A DNA stretch of 33,211 nt from an uncultured Muribaculaceae bacterium. Lineage in GTDB: Bacteria > Bacteroidota > Bacteroidia > Bacteroidales > Muribaculaceae. Positions 14,930-24,297 of the stretch are shown here, in pieces (within the stretch, counting starts at the first letter, position 1; each line of letters starts with the position of its first letter). A model generated the notes under the pieces. The model saw only the letters and a list, made by a program, of their open reading frames with translations. It had not been told where the DNA came from and ran no database searches. The stretch spans positions 1 through 33,211 of the forward strand of contig CANRCT010000034.1 of NCBI GenBank assembly GCA_947629175.1, given 5' to 3'. The position numbers were made by a program, and so were the translations under genes.

Positions 14930-16563
14930 CCGATCCGCTCCGACTCATACGACCCAACATCCTCGCCCTCGAACCGTATGCCACCGCTCGCGACGAGTTT
15001 AAGGGAGGCGACATATCAGTGTGGCTCGACGCCAACGAATCGCCCTATACCAACGGCGTGAACCGCTATCCCGATCCCCATCAGAAGGAGCTGAAAGGAG
15101 TGATCGCACGGCTGAAAGGTGTGGACGAAAACACAATTTTCGTGGGCGGTGCGGGCAGCGACGAGGCCATCGACCTCACATACCGTATATTCTGCCGCCC
15201 CGGCATTGACAACGTGGTGGCCATAGCCCCAAGCTACGGTGTCTACCGCGTGGCTGCGGCCATCAACGATGTGGAGTACCGCGAGGTAGAGCTTGACGAG
15301 AACTTCTCGCTTGATACGGATGCCCTGCTTGCCGCCACTGACGCCAATACCAGGCTGATGTGGATATGCTCGCCCAACAATCCCACCGGCAACGCTTTCG
15401 CAACAGAAGATCTGGAGCGGCTGGCCGACCGGTTTGACGGCATGCTTGTGGTCGACGAAGCCTATGTGGACTTCTCGACCCGCGGCACGATGCTTGATGC
15501 GCTCCCCCGCCACAAGAACCTCATAGTGCTCCAGACATTCAGCAAGGCGTGGGGAATGGCCGGGCTGCGTGTAGGCATGGCGTTTGCCCATCCGGAGATT
15601 GCCGCCGTATATGCCCGCGTGAAATATCCCTACAATCTCAACGGCCCGACTCAGCGGGAAGTAGTCAGACGTATCGCCGATGGCCTTCAGGGACATGTGG
15701 AGGAGATAAGGAGCGAGGCCGCACGTCTCGCCAAAGGTCTTGGAGAGGCCGAATGGGTGGAGCGCATCTATCCGACCGACGCCAATTTCCTGCTGGTGAA
15801 AGTGAAGGATGCCTCCGAAGCCTACCGGGAGCTCATAGGGCGCGGAATACTGGTGAGGAACCGCTCCGGCATGCCGGGGTGCGCAGGATGCCTGCGCGTC
15901 ACAGTCGGCACCCCGGCCGAAAACGATCTGACCATAGCCGCATTCAGGCAGCTCGGCCATAAGCCGCAGACCCAGGCTCCGGCGCGAAAAGGAGAAGTGA
16001 GCCGCACCACCTCGGAGACCGACATCAGAGTGGAGGTGAATCTCGACGGGCCGGCCGGCTCGGAAATCGACACCGGACTGAAATTTCTCGACCACATGCT
16101 CTGGCAGATACCCCATCACGCCGGCATCGGACTGAAAATCATATGCCACGGCGATCTGGAGGTCGACGAACACCACACGATGGAGGATGTAGCCATATCC
16201 CTTGGCGAAGCGATACGCACCGCCCTCGGCGACAAACGCGGCATCGAACGCTATGGATTCTGCCTGCCGATGGACGAAAGCCGCGCCATGGTGCTCATAG
16301 ATCTCGGAGGCCGCATCGACTTCGAGTGGGACGTCGCGTTTACCCGCGAATATGTGGGCGACACCCCGACGGAAATGATGAGCCATTTCTTCAAGAGCCT
16401 TGCCTCGTCCATGCGCTGCAATCTCCACATTTCCGCCCGTGGCGACAACAACCATCATATAGCCGAAGCCATCTTCAAGGCTTTCGCCCGCGCCCTCAAG
16501 GCCGCCGTGCGCCGCGACCCTCTCAACTCCGCGGCCATCGCCTCCAGCAAAGGACTGCTCTGA
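14926..16563 (+). CDS. hisC-hisB: Fusion of histidinol-phosphate aminotransferase (HisC) and imidazoleglycerol-phosphate dehydratase (HisB C-terminal domain)
   Basis: This is one reading frame of 545 residues. Residues 1-345 are a full HisC: 'WLDANESPYTNG', 'GGAGSDEAIDL', 'CSPNNPTGNAF', 'VVDEAYVDF', the PLP lysine in 'TFSKAWGMAGLRVG' (about 208), and a normal C-terminus 'CLRVTVGTPAENDLTIAAF'. After a short linker ('GHKPQTQAPARKG'), residues 354-545 form a complete IGP dehydratase: 'EVSRTTSETDIRVEVNLDG', the metal-binding 'DEHHTMEDVAISLGEA' (about 413), 'YGFCLPMDES', 'GDNNHHIAEAIFKAFA' (about 506) and the end 'SSKGLL'. In Bacteroides, HisB usually carries an N-terminal HAD phosphatase before IGPD. 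That domain is absent here, as if a deletion joined the end of hisC to the IGPD half. No stop codon lies between the parts. Confidence 0.95.
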   Translation: MTDPLRLIRPNILALEPYATARDEFKGGDISVWLDANESPYTNGVNRYPDPHQKELKGVIARLKGVDENTIFVGGAGSDEAIDLTYRIFCRPGIDNVVAIAPSYGVYRVAAAINDVEYREVELDENFSLDTDALLAATDANTRLMWICSPNNPTGNAFATEDLERLADRFDGMLVVDEAYVDFSTRGTMLDALPRHKNLIVLQTFSKAWGMAGLRVGMAFAHPEIAAVYARVKYPYNLNGPTQREVVRRIADGLQGHVEEIRSEAARLAKGLGEAEWVERIYPTDANFLLVKVKDASEAYRELIGRGILVRNRSGMPGCAGCLRVTVGTPAENDLTIAAFRQLGHKPQTQAPARKGEVSRTTSETDIRVEVNLDGPAGSEIDTGLKFLDHMLWQIPHHAGIGLKIICHGDLEVDEHHTMEDVAISLGEAIRTALGDKRGIERYGFCLPMDESRAMVLIDLGGRIDFEWDVAFTREYVGDTPTEMMSHFFKSLASSMRCNLHISARGDNNHHIAEAIFKAFARALKAAVRRDPLNSAAIASSKGLL

Positions 16564-16577
16564 AACCACATCTGACA

Positions 16578-17165
16578 ATGATAGCTATAATAGATTACGG
16601 GATGGGCAACATCCGCTCGGTAGAGAATGCGCTGCGCCGGGCCGGAGCCGAATGGACACTGACGGCAGATGCCGCTGTGATAGAACGGGCCGACCGGGTG
16701 CTTCTCCCCGGCGTAGGCCACTGCGGCGAAGCCATGGAACGGCTGCGCGGACTCGGGCTGACTGAAGTGATACGCCGGCTTCACCGGCCGGTGCTGGGCA
16801 TCTGCGTCGGCATGCAGTTAATGTGCCGCCACACCGAAGAGGGCGACGCCGAATGCCTCGGCATATTCGACGCACGCGTCAGGCGTCTGCCGGAGGCTCC
16901 CGGTGTCAAAGTGCCCAACATGGGCTGGTGTCGGATCTCCAACGCGGAAGGGTCCCTTTTCAAAGGTCTGCAAAAAGGCGAATATGCCTATTTCGTCCAC
17001 AGCTATTACGCCCACAACTGCTCCGACACTGTAGCGACCACACGCCACGGCGACAGGCTGATCAGCGCAGCCCTACGCTGGGAGAATTTCTACGGAGTGC
17101 AGTTTCACCCCGAGAAGAGCGGCACAGCGGGCGAAAGGATAATCCGTAACTTCCTTAATATCTGA
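16578..17165 (+). CDS. hisH: Imidazole glycerol phosphate synthase, glutaminase subunit
   Basis: The product is 195 residues. It releases ammonia from glutamine and channels it to HisF. The start MIAIIDYGMGNIRSVENAL is canonical and lies 14 bp after the hisC::hisB stop; the open frame upstream is a shadow of IGPD. The class I amidotransferase triad is visible: Cys in 'VLGICVGMQLM', and His and Glu in 'GVQFHPEKSG'. 'VPNMGWCRI' corresponds to the usual 'PHMGWN' motif with two substitutions. It partners with the hisF product from the same operon. Confidence 0.95.
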   Translation: MIAIIDYGMGNIRSVENALRRAGAEWTLTADAAVIERADRVLLPGVGHCGEAMERLRGLGLTEVIRRLHRPVLGICVGMQLMCRHTEEGDAECLGIFDARVRRLPEAPGVKVPNMGWCRISNAEGSLFKGLQKGEYAYFVHSYYAHNCSDTVATTRHGDRLISAALRWENFYGVQFHPEKSGTAGERIIRNFLNI

Positions 17166-17195
17166 ATTCATTAAATTCTTACCGACTCATAGCAA

Positions 17196-17930
17196 ATGAT
17201 AGAGATAATACCCGCCATAGACATCATCGGAGGCCGTTGCGTCAGACTGTCGCAAGGCGATTATTCCCGACTGACCATTTACGACGAAGAACCCGCGGAA
17301 GCTGCCCGGCGCATGGCCGACGCAGGAGTAAGACGCATTCACGTGGTGGATCTCGACGGAGCCAAGGGCGGCGCCCCTGCCAACCTGCGGGCAGTTGAAG
17401 CGATCGCATCGCTCGGGCTCGTGGATATCGAGCTCGGAGGCGGCCTGAAATCCGACGGCGCCCTCCGGTCGGCATTCAGTGCCGGAGCCGCCTACGCCAT
17501 AGGAGGCAGCGTTGCAGTGAAAGATCCCGCGACATTCGCTTCATGGCTTCACACTTACACCCCTCAGCGGATCATACTCGGCGCGGACGTGCGCGACGGC
17601 AAAGTCGCAGTCAACGGCTGGCTGGAAGAATCGGAACTCACTGCGGAGACTCTGATCGGACGCTTTATCCCCGACGGCCTCACCCAGGCGATCTGCACCG
17701 ATATAGCGAGCGACGGGATGCTCCACGGCCCTGCCACCGACATGTACACCTCGCTCACGGAGCGCTTTCCGGAGGTGACAGTGACCGTCAGCGGAGGCAT
17801 TTCCTCTATGGACGACATTCGGCGCCTTGACGATCTCGGCCTTAAGAGAGTCATCGTGGGCAAAGCCATCTACGAGGGCCACATGTCACTGAAAGAGATC
17901 GAAAGATATATCATCTCCAACCGACTTTGA
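17196..17930 (+). CDS. hisA: ProFAR isomerase (1-(5-phosphoribosyl)-5-[(5-phosphoribosylamino)methylideneamino]imidazole-4-carboxamide isomerase)
   Basis: The product is 244 residues with a (beta/alpha)8 barrel and performs the Amadori rearrangement in histidine synthesis. '[22 protein letters not shown]' carries the first catalytic Asp, and '[15 protein letters not shown]' is the second-half active-site loop. '[19 protein letters not shown]' and '[13 protein letters not shown]' are the phosphate-binding Gly segments of the two half-barrels. It follows hisH by 30 bp and precedes hisF by 8 bp. Confidence 0.96.
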   Translation: MIEIIPAIDIIGGRCVRLSQGDYSRLTIYDEEPAEAARRMADAGVRRIHVVDLDGAKGGAPANLRAVEAIASLGLVDIELGGGLKSDGALRSAFSAGAAYAIGGSVAVKDPATFASWLHTYTPQRIILGADVRDGKVAVNGWLEESELTAETLIGRFIPDGLTQAICTDIASDGMLHGPATDMYTSLTERFPEVTVTVSGGISSMDDIRRLDDLGLKRVIVGKAIYEGHMSLKEIERYIISNRL

Positions 17931-17938
17931 CATTAACC

Positions 17939-18694
17939 ATGCCGGCAAAAAGAATCATTCCGTGTCTCGACGTAAAGGAGGGCCGCACGGTCAAAGGGAT
18001 AAATTTCGAAGGGCTTGCCGATGTAGGCGAACCGGTGGAACTCGGCGCGAGATATGCCGCAGAAGGGGCCGACGAACTCGTCTACCTTGACATCAGCGCA
18101 TCGCGCGAGGGACGCAATACGCTCGTAAGCCTCGTGGAACGTATTGCCGACCGCATCAGCATTCCGTTCACCGTAGGCGGAGGCATCGCATCGCTCGACG
18201 ACGCATCGCGGCTGCTCGATGCCGGAGCCGACAAGATCACAGTCAACAGCGCCGCCGTAGCCGATCCCGCGCTGATAAGCCGGATAGCCCGACGCTACGG
18301 CTCGCAGTTTGTAGTCGTGGCTATAGACGCACGCAGCGAAGGCGGGATATGGCGCGTGACCACCCATGGCGGATCGCGGCTGACCGACCGCGAACTGATC
18401 GGCTGGGCCCGCGAAGCCGAAGAGCGTGGAGCCGGAGAAATCATGTTCACTTCGATGGATCATGACGGCACCCGGAGCGGCTATCCTTGCCCCACGTTCG
18501 CTGCTCTGGCCGACGCCGTCGGCATACCGGTCATCGCCTCGGGGGGCGCCGGCAGCGTGGCCGATATAGCCGATGTGCTGACCGTCGGAAAAGCCGATGC
18601 GGCTCTGGCAGCGTCGATATTCCACTACGGTGAAATCAGCATCGGAGAGCTCAAGCGACAGCTTGCAGCGAAAGGACTGGAAATGAGACTATGA
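17939..18694 (+). CDS. hisF: Imidazole glycerol phosphate synthase, cyclase subunit
   Basis: The product is 251 residues from the ATG of [20 protein letters not shown], the start seen in the family. A TTG four codons upstream is in frame but overlaps the hisA end and is less likely. Landmarks are the catalytic Asp in 'PCLDVKEG', '[11 protein letters not shown]', '[13 protein letters not shown]', '[10 protein letters not shown]', the second catalytic Asp in '[12 protein letters not shown]', and '[12 protein letters not shown]'. It closes the imidazole ring with ammonia from HisH and yields IGP and AICAR. Its stop overlaps the hisIE start (ATGA). Confidence 0.96.
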   Translation: MPAKRIIPCLDVKEGRTVKGINFEGLADVGEPVELGARYAAEGADELVYLDISASREGRNTLVSLVERIADRISIPFTVGGGIASLDDASRLLDAGADKITVNSAAVADPALISRIARRYGSQFVVVAIDARSEGGIWRVTTHGGSRLTDRELIGWAREAEERGAGEIMFTSMDHDGTRSGYPCPTFAALADAVGIPVIASGGAGSVADIADVLTVGKADAALAASIFHYGEISIGELKRQLAAKGLEMRL

Positions 18695-19311
18695 CAAAAA
18701 AAGAATGCGATATGATGAACTTTGCTGAATTCAGGCTCGAAAAGACCGGCGACGGACTGCTTCCGGTCATAGTGCAGGATGCCACGACTCTGCGGGTGCT
18801 GATGCTCGGCTATATGAACCGCGAGGCATATGAACTCACTTGCCGGAGCGGACGCGTGACTTTCTACTCCCGTTCGCGGCAATCGCTCTGGCTCAAGGGA
18901 GAGACGAGCGGCAACTACCTCGAAGTGGTCGACATGCTGCCCGACTGCGACCTCGACACCCTGCTCATCAAAGCGAACCCGGCCGGTCCGACATGTCATC
19001 GCGGCACTACCGCATGCTTTGACAGCGACGAGTCGGAAGGCTTCATCAGGAGCCTTGGAAAACTCATTGCCGAGCGTCACCGCCAGATGCCTGAAGATTC
19101 ATATACCACCCGGCTGTTTGTAAAAGGTGTTAAAAAAATCGCCCAGAAAGTGGGCGAAGAAGCGGTCGAGACCGTCATAGAAGCGGTCGACGGCAACCGC
19201 GACCGCTTCATGTATGAGATATCCGACCTCGTATACCACGGGCTCGTGCTGCTTGAGGAGATGGGGCTGACCATCACCGACCTGGAGCGCGAACTGCGGC
19301 GACGCCACTGA
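18691..19311 (+). CDS. hisIE: Bifunctional phosphoribosyl-AMP cyclohydrolase / phosphoribosyl-ATP pyrophosphatase
   Basis: The product is 206 residues. The N-terminal HisI part (about 10-115) shows '[15 protein letters not shown]', '[22 protein letters not shown]' and '[27 protein letters not shown]', with the zinc cysteines and metal-binding Asp residues. The C-terminal HisE part shows '[28 protein letters not shown]' and '[13 protein letters not shown]'. It is the last gene of the operon. The start at 18691 overlaps the hisF stop; a later Met at 18712 is a less likely start. The gene ends 8 bp before the stop codon of the convergent lipoprotein gene, leaving no room for an intergenic terminator. 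Confidence 0.96.
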   Translation: MTKKECDMMNFAEFRLEKTGDGLLPVIVQDATTLRVLMLGYMNREAYELTCRSGRVTFYSRSRQSLWLKGETSGNYLEVVDMLPDCDLDTLLIKANPAGPTCHRGTTACFDSDESEGFIRSLGKLIAERHRQMPEDSYTTRLFVKGVKKIAQKVGEEAVETVIEAVDGNRDRFMYEISDLVYHGLVLLEEMGLTITDLERELRRRH

Positions 19312-19319
19312 CCGCGCCG

Positions 19320-19703
19320 TCAGCGCGAACGCGGCTGAATCGGTTTCTGGGCAGGAGGCAGGGCTGGCCCCGGATTAGTATTGACCGGCGGCCGCCAGCC
19401 GGGCGGTGGCAGCACTCCGTTGCCCGGGCGCACTGCCGGACGGTTGACGACCGCTCCCGGACGTAAAGGGGGACGCACCGACGGTATGTAGGAAGGCCCC
19501 GGCCACCAGCCGCTGTTCCAGCCGTTCCAGTACGAGCCGGGCCAGTAGCCCGACCACGGAGAATAGACCGGTGTGCTCACTCCTATGCCGAGGCTCCCTC
19601 CATATCCGAGAGGCACGTCGACTGATGTATCCCACATGGCGTCGCACGAAGTCAGTGCGAGCAGCGCCGAGGCGGATAATATGATGCGGCTAATTGTTTT
19701 CAT
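19320..19703 (-). CDS. Small Pro/Trp/Gly-rich lipoprotein
   Basis: The product is 127 residues from MKTISRIILSASALLALTSC; the Leu-Thr-Ser-Cys is a lipobox, so Cys20 is the predicted lipidated residue. The rest is rich in Pro, Trp, Tyr and Gly ('WSGYWPGSYWNGWNSGWWPGP') with a proline-rich basic tail ending 'KPIQPRSR'. No family is recognised. Its composition resembles the exported protein at 6032-7087, although the two are not obviously homologous. The frame is open upstream, but only this Met gives a signal sequence. It is divided from the esterase gene behind it by a terminator. Confidence 0.75.
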   Translation of the reverse strand: MKTISRIILSASALLALTSCDAMWDTSVDVPLGYGGSLGIGVSTPVYSPWSGYWPGSYWNGWNSGWWPGPSYIPSVRPPLRPGAVVNRPAVRPGNGVLPPPGWRPPVNTNPGPALPPAQKPIQPRSR

Positions 19704-19780
19704 GACTGTCGATGTTTTGATTGTCACATCCGATGCGGATATAATATAGAACACCCGACAGTCCTCTAAAGTTGAGACTG

Positions 19781-19832
19781 AAAAAAGCAAAGCGGCATGT
19801 CGGTTTCTTATACAGAAATGACACGCCGCTTT
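19781..19832 (-). terminator. Intrinsic terminator of the nan operon
   Basis: On the minus strand, AAAGCGGCGTGTC (19832-19820) pairs with GACATGCCGCTTT (19801-19789): 13 bp with one G-U wobble. GCTTTTTT follows. It lies about 40 bp beyond the stop codon of the esterase/mutarotase gene and is a clear rho-independent terminator. Confidence 0.85.
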
Positions 19833-19870
19833 ATGTTTCAGAGGCAGTTGCCCTCCGGAATCTGCTGTGA

Positions 19871-22800
19871 TCAGATGCGTATGGCCGATACCGCCGTGGT
19901 GCGGATGCGGGGTTTCAGCTCGCCTCCGATCAGTATTATTTCGGCATCGGGTGTGAGAGCCGCGGCAGCGCCCGCACGTGCCGTAGCCTCGTCGTCGGCA
20001 GCGACGCTCCAGCTCTGCGTGGCGGGATTGAACACCATCACACGGCTGTTGAATCGATACCACTCGATCGGATGCGACAGGTAGTCGGGAGCCTGATTGC
20101 GGAGAGCCTCAAGAAATACGTCCTTGTTGACTCCGCCCATTGCGGCTATGCGGCCGTCGGGGAGCGCTACGGCGATACCGCCGCCGAGCGACACCTCCTC
20201 ACCGGCCTTGTCGACCGGCGCGGGAGCCTCGCTCCACTTGCCTTTGCCCGACAGCTGATAACACAGGCCGTCGGTGTTGAGCGATGCCTCGCGGCCCTCG
20301 CCCTTACCGGCGAAACCGCCCCAGAGATAGAGGCACTCCCGGCCCTTGGCGTCCTTCGATGCAGCCATTACCGGCTGCACGCGGGGATTGCCCGGGAACG
20401 ATGCGAGAGCCTTCCAGCCCTTCGAAAGGTCGTTGAGGTCAAGACACAGAAGCTCGTTGGACGGCTTGCCGGCCACATTGCCGCCGGCCACATATACGTG
20501 TCCGCCGGCATAGCAGGCGGCCATGTTGTCGATAGCTTCAGGCAGCTCGGGCAGCGGCGACACCTTTGCCTCGCCGTCGTCGCTGACAGTGATGAGCGAT
20601 ACCTGGCGGAGAGCCTCAGTAGCCGACGTTCCGCCGATTATCACGAGTCCTTCTGGCGTCGTGGCCGATGCTCCGTAGGCCATCGGCTCGGGCAGATGAC
20701 CGATAAGGGTAGCTTCGGCCTGACCGTTTTCACCGGGAGTCAGCGCATAAATGCCCGAATAGAACTTTTTCTGTGCTCCGGGAGCCATCGGATTTGAAGG
20801 AAAATTGCAGCCGCCGGCGCGGATGATGCGTCCTGAGGCCATTCCCGCAAACGCGGCCGACACACCGGCCTCGATGCCGGGCTCACTGGTGGGCGCCTCG
20901 CTGACGGGCAGTTTGAACGTTGACGCCGGCAGATTGTCGGCATTTACCAGGTTGGCGCGGGTAAACGGCTGCCAGCCGTAGCGCACGAAGCGCGGTTGAG
21001 AATCTGACATATGGGTTGAAGTAAGTTTGATGATATTGTCGGAAACGATTTCGGCCTTGGCGGGATAATAGCGGCCGTCATAACGGGCCATCTCGAAAGT
21101 GCGCAGCGTAGCGCCGTCCGAGGAGTGCAGAGCGTGGCCGTTGGCAAACGTCAGCGTGACCTCTCCCGGAGCGGTAAGCTCTGCCCTGACAGGCGACGGG
21201 CCTTCCGGCACGATGCCGGTCATCGAATATACCCTGTGGAGAGCCTGCCGGGCGAAACGCTCGCCGATGGGGCGTTTGTCGGTGGGATGCACGTCGAGGG
21301 AATCGCCCTTGTCGCTTGTCACCACCATAGCCGTGCCGGGGATTGTCTGGGCCAGACGCCGCTGGCTGTCGCGAAATTTGGGCCACGACGGACGGTTGAG
21401 CGAACTCAGCTGAGCGAATATGAACGGCATCTCGGGCTGGTTGAAAGCCTGGCGGAAGCTCTTCACAACGAGCGGCAGAAGCTTCTCATGCACCTCGATA
21501 TTGTTGGCGTTCGACTCCCCCTGATACCAGATGGTGCCGGCTATCGGGAATCCGGCGAGCGGCCTGATGCCGGTAGCGAACAGGAATGTGGGTTCGTAGG
21601 GATGATGATGCGCCAGACCGGCCTTGTCGGTGCCGGTATTTTCTCCGGCGCGCTTCTGCACCCAGGGCTGTATATAGTCGTTGCGGCGCCAGTTGACGAG
21701 CACTTCGGGCATCTCGCGGCTGAGCACCTCAATGTCAACCCACGACTCAGTGCCGGAGCCGCCTATGGCGTTGCAGATAATGCCAACGGGCACTTTCAGA
21801 CTGTCGCGGAGCACACGGGCGAAATGCCAGGCCACGGCCGACATGCGTCGGGCCGAACGGTTGTCGGACTTCACCCAGCGCGTAGGCAGATAATAGTCGA
21901 GACTGTCTATACGCGCCAGCACGGTGTCGGGCCACTGCGCCGAGTTGGTAATCGCTCTGGGAAGCATGTCGAACAGGCGCAGCATCGGATCATTCATCAG
22001 CGCGCTGTCAGCGGCGAAAGTCTTGGTATGGGCCATATTGAACTCCATGTTGCTCTGTCCCGACGCGAGCCATACTTCTCCTACAGCGATGTCGGAGAAT
22101 TCGAGCTTGCGGCGCCCGTCGCTGACCGTCATGCTCAGGCCGGTGGCTTCCTTCATGGGTGGGAGCGTCACCGACCAGCGGCCGCGATTGTCGGCTTTGG
22201 CTGAAGCCGATGCCTGGCCGAGAGTCACCTTGACCTCGGAGCCGGCGTCGGCAGTGCCATTGACCGTAACCGGACGGTAACGCTGCACGACCATGCCGTC
22301 GCCCCACACTTCGGGCAGCTGCAGGCCACCGTAATTGCCCGTAATGGCCTTGTAGACCGTCCGTGCCAGAAGAGTCGCTCCCTCGGCGTTGGGATGCAGA
22401 CCGTCGGCGAGCAGATTCTGACGGTCAAGCAGCGGTTCATTGAAATCTATAAGCTCTGATCCGGTGATTTTCGCCACGTCGGCCACGCACGCTCTCACTG
22501 CGTCGCGCCATTCACACGTGCCGGAACGCCAGCGGTAGTGGCTTGTGCGCACCGGAGAGATATTGGCGATAATCACCCTCACTTTGGGATTGCGTGCGCG
22601 GAGCGAATCGATCAGCTCCACGTAGTCGCTGACGAAATCGTCGCTGAAATCGGGCCAGTCGCGCGGGTCGGTATCATTCACTCCGAGATGAATTATGGCG
22701 ATATCGCCTGCGAAGTCCTTGGCAGCCGCACACTCTTCGGTGGCATTGTACGGGCGGTGACCGCGCTTCATGAGAGTGGCGCCGCTGCGTCCGAAGTTGC

Positions 22801-22987
22801 CCACCTCATAATCGGGCCCGAGCATCCGGGCGAGCTGCGAAGGATAGCTGTCGCGCTTCGGATCGGGGATAGTGGCCCCGTAGGTGATGCTGTTGCCCAC
22901 GCAGGCCACCTTCACTTTGGCCATTGACGGCACGGCAGCCAGAGTCATGACAGCAGCCGCGCACAGCGTTGTTAGAGTTTTTTTCAT
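19871..22987 (-). CDS. Exported three-domain sialic-acid protein: SGNH esterase + sialate O-acetylesterase-type domain + NanM-like kelch mutarotase
   Basis: The product is 1038 residues with a signal peptide (cleavage after 'AAVPSMA'). Domain 1 (about 25-215) is a GDSL/SGNH esterase: Ser33 in 'VGNSIT', 'LGVNDTD', and Asp/His in 'DGLHPN' (about 195-198). Domain 2 (about 220-695) is a second SGNH-type domain of the sialate 9-O-acetylesterase family: 'LASGQSNMEF' (Ser about 311), 'IWYQGESN' (about 490) and 'DVHPTDKRP' (about 566). Domain 3 (about 705-1038) is kelch-like with 'AGGCNFPSNPMAPGAQKKF', typical of NanM and permuted mutarotases. The first two resemble Bacteroides EstA-type proteins; the fused mutarotase is unusual. 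Predicted role: removing O-acetyl groups and converting the released sialic-acid anomer before import. It is the last gene of the nan operon. Confidence 0.88.
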   Translation of the reverse strand: MKKTLTTLCAAAVMTLAAVPSMAKVKVACVGNSITYGATIPDPKRDSYPSQLARMLGPDYEVGNFGRSGATLMKRGHRPYNATEECAAAKDFAGDIAIIHLGVNDTDPRDWPDFSDDFVSDYVELIDSLRARNPKVRVIIANISPVRTSHYRWRSGTCEWRDAVRACVADVAKITGSELIDFNEPLLDRQNLLADGLHPNAEGATLLARTVYKAITGNYGGLQLPEVWGDGMVVQRYRPVTVNGTADAGSEVKVTLGQASASAKADNRGRWSVTLPPMKEATGLSMTVSDGRRKLEFSDIAVGEVWLASGQSNMEFNMAHTKTFAADSALMNDPMLRLFDMLPRAITNSAQWPDTVLARIDSLDYYLPTRWVKSDNRSARRMSAVAWHFARVLRDSLKVPVGIICNAIGGSGTESWVDIEVLSREMPEVLVNWRRNDYIQPWVQKRAGENTGTDKAGLAHHHPYEPTFLFATGIRPLAGFPIAGTIWYQGESNANNIEVHEKLLPLVVKSFRQAFNQPEMPFIFAQLSSLNRPSWPKFRDSQRRLAQTIPGTAMVVTSDKGDSLDVHPTDKRPIGERFARQALHRVYSMTGIVPEGPSPVRAELTAPGEVTLTFANGHALHSSDGATLRTFEMARYDGRYYPAKAEIVSDNIIKLTSTHMSDSQPRFVRYGWQPFTRANLVNADNLPASTFKLPVSEAPTSEPGIEAGVSAAFAGMASGRIIRAGGCNFPSNPMAPGAQKKFYSGIYALTPGENGQAEATLIGHLPEPMAYGASATTPEGLVIIGGTSATEALRQVSLITVSDDGEAKVSPLPELPEAIDNMAACYAGGHVYVAGGNVAGKPSNELLCLDLNDLSKGWKALASFPGNPRVQPVMAASKDAKGRECLYLWGGFAGKGEGREASLNTDGLCYQLSGKGKWSEAPAPVDKAGEEVSLGGGIAVALPDGRIAAMGGVNKDVFLEALRNQAPDYLSHPIEWYRFNSRVMVFNPATQSWSVAADDEATARAGAAAALTPDAEIILIGGELKPRIRTTAVSAIRI

Positions 22988-23079
22988 GGGTGTCAGTCAA
23001 AAGACTTCGGGCCGTCGGCGGCCATCATGCCGCAGACAGCCCGAGGTCGGTTAATTTCAGAAAACAGTAATAGGCATCG
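22988..23079 (-). other. Short intergenic stretch with imperfect hairpin
   Basis: These 92 bp separate the AGE gene from the esterase gene. Positions 23005-23012 and 23039-23046 can pair, with inner pairing GGCGG/CCGC. Reading along the operon, only TCTTTT follows. It could attenuate expression of the last gene or protect the upstream mRNA; neither is shown. Confidence 0.3.
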
Positions 23080-24291
23080 TCAGCGTTTTGCCGCGAGAAT
23101 ATCGTCGATGAGCATCTGGCTCTTGACGAGCATACGCGGAATATGGAACGGCCCCTTGAACAGGTTGCCCTTGGCGGGCTGTGCCACGCTGCCGTCGCGA
23201 TGGAGATATCCGAACCACTCGCCATATACCGGATCAGGCAGGAACTCGTAGGTCCAGTCGTTGGCCATACGGTGCATTTCGAGATACTTCGTGTCGCCTG
23301 TGGCGAGATAAGCGTAGAGAGTGGCTATGACTGCTTCGGTCTGAGGCCACCAGAACTTCATGTCCTGCGAATAGTCCTGTGCGGGGAACTTCTTGCAGTC
23401 GCGGAAATTGATAAGTCCGCCAAACTCCTCGTCCCATCCCCAGTCCCACGACCAGTCGAGGATCTGGAGCGCCATCTCCTTTATCTCCTTGCCTTTGCCC
23501 TCGTCCCATCCGCGGTAGCGGGCCTCCTCAAGGAGGAACCAGGCGGTCTCGATACAGTGGCCGGGATTGATTACGCGGCCGTTGATCGTGTCGATGAGTT
23601 CGCCTTCGGGGGTCACCATCTCCAGAAGGGCCTTGAATTCGGGGTGCATGAACTTCGTGCGGATCAGTTCGAGCGAACGGTCGATCTGCTGATCAAGCAC
23701 CGGATCGGGCATCACTTCGCGCACACGGGCCGCCGTGTTGATGAGTATCATCGTGATACTGTGGCCTATGGCAGGCTGTGTGGGGAGATATTTCGGCTCA
23801 AGGATGCCCGGAGACTCTATAAACCTGAGCACTTCCTTGAAGAGGCGCAGAGCCTTCTCGGCATAGGAACGGTCGCCCGTGGCCTGCGAATACTCCGCCA
23901 TGGCTATGATGGCGAAACACTCGGAGAAGACGTAGCGGCGTTTGCGCAGCGGACGTCCGTCGGCCGTCACCTCGAAATACATCCGTCCGTCGGCAGGATC
24001 GAAGCAGTGGGCTTCGATGAAGTCGATGCAGCTCTTGGCCATCGCGAGGTATTCGGGACGCTTGTCGATGTTGTTGTAGGCAAACGAATAGACAAACGGG
24101 CAACGTCCCTGGAACCAGACCGACTTGGTGCCGTCCATGAGCTTGCCCTCACGGTCGACACACGTATAGACGCCTCCGTTCACCTTGTCGAGTCCGTGCT
24201 TGAGCCAGAAAGGCAGTATGTCGTCGAGGAGATCGTGGCGGTAATGCTCGCGCCACTCGGTAAGATATTTTTCAGTATCTATTGTCCACAT
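23080..24291 (-). CDS. nanE: N-acylglucosamine 2-epimerase family protein (AGE/renin-binding type), sialic-acid catabolism
   Basis: The product is 403 residues, the usual AGE length, with an (alpha/alpha)6-barrel pattern. 'NGGVYTCVDREGKL', 'KSVWFQGRCPFVYSFAYN', 'ATGDRSYAEKALRLF', the catalytic His in 'NPGHCIETAWFLLEEA', 'WDEEFGGLINF', 'KFWWPQTEAVIA' and the second His in 'FKGPFHIPRML' are all present. By homology it interconverts ManNAc and GlcNAc. In Bacteroides fragilis an AGE-type NanE performs this step, in place of the NanE of enterobacteria that acts on ManNAc-6-P. It starts 6 bp after the lyase stop codon, which supports co-transcription. Cellobiose epimerases are related, but the gene context argues for sialic acid. 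Confidence 0.9.
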   Translation of the reverse strand: MWTIDTEKYLTEWREHYRHDLLDDILPFWLKHGLDKVNGGVYTCVDREGKLMDGTKSVWFQGRCPFVYSFAYNNIDKRPEYLAMAKSCIDFIEAHCFDPADGRMYFEVTADGRPLRKRRYVFSECFAIIAMAEYSQATGDRSYAEKALRLFKEVLRFIESPGILEPKYLPTQPAIGHSITMILINTAARVREVMPDPVLDQQIDRSLELIRTKFMHPEFKALLEMVTPEGELIDTINGRVINPGHCIETAWFLLEEARYRGWDEGKGKEIKEMALQILDWSWDWGWDEEFGGLINFRDCKKFPAQDYSQDMKFWWPQTEAVIATLYAYLATGDTKYLEMHRMANDWTYEFLPDPVYGEWFGYLHRDGSVAQPAKGNLFKGPFHIPRMLVKSQMLIDDILAAKR

Positions 24292-24297
24292 GATGAA

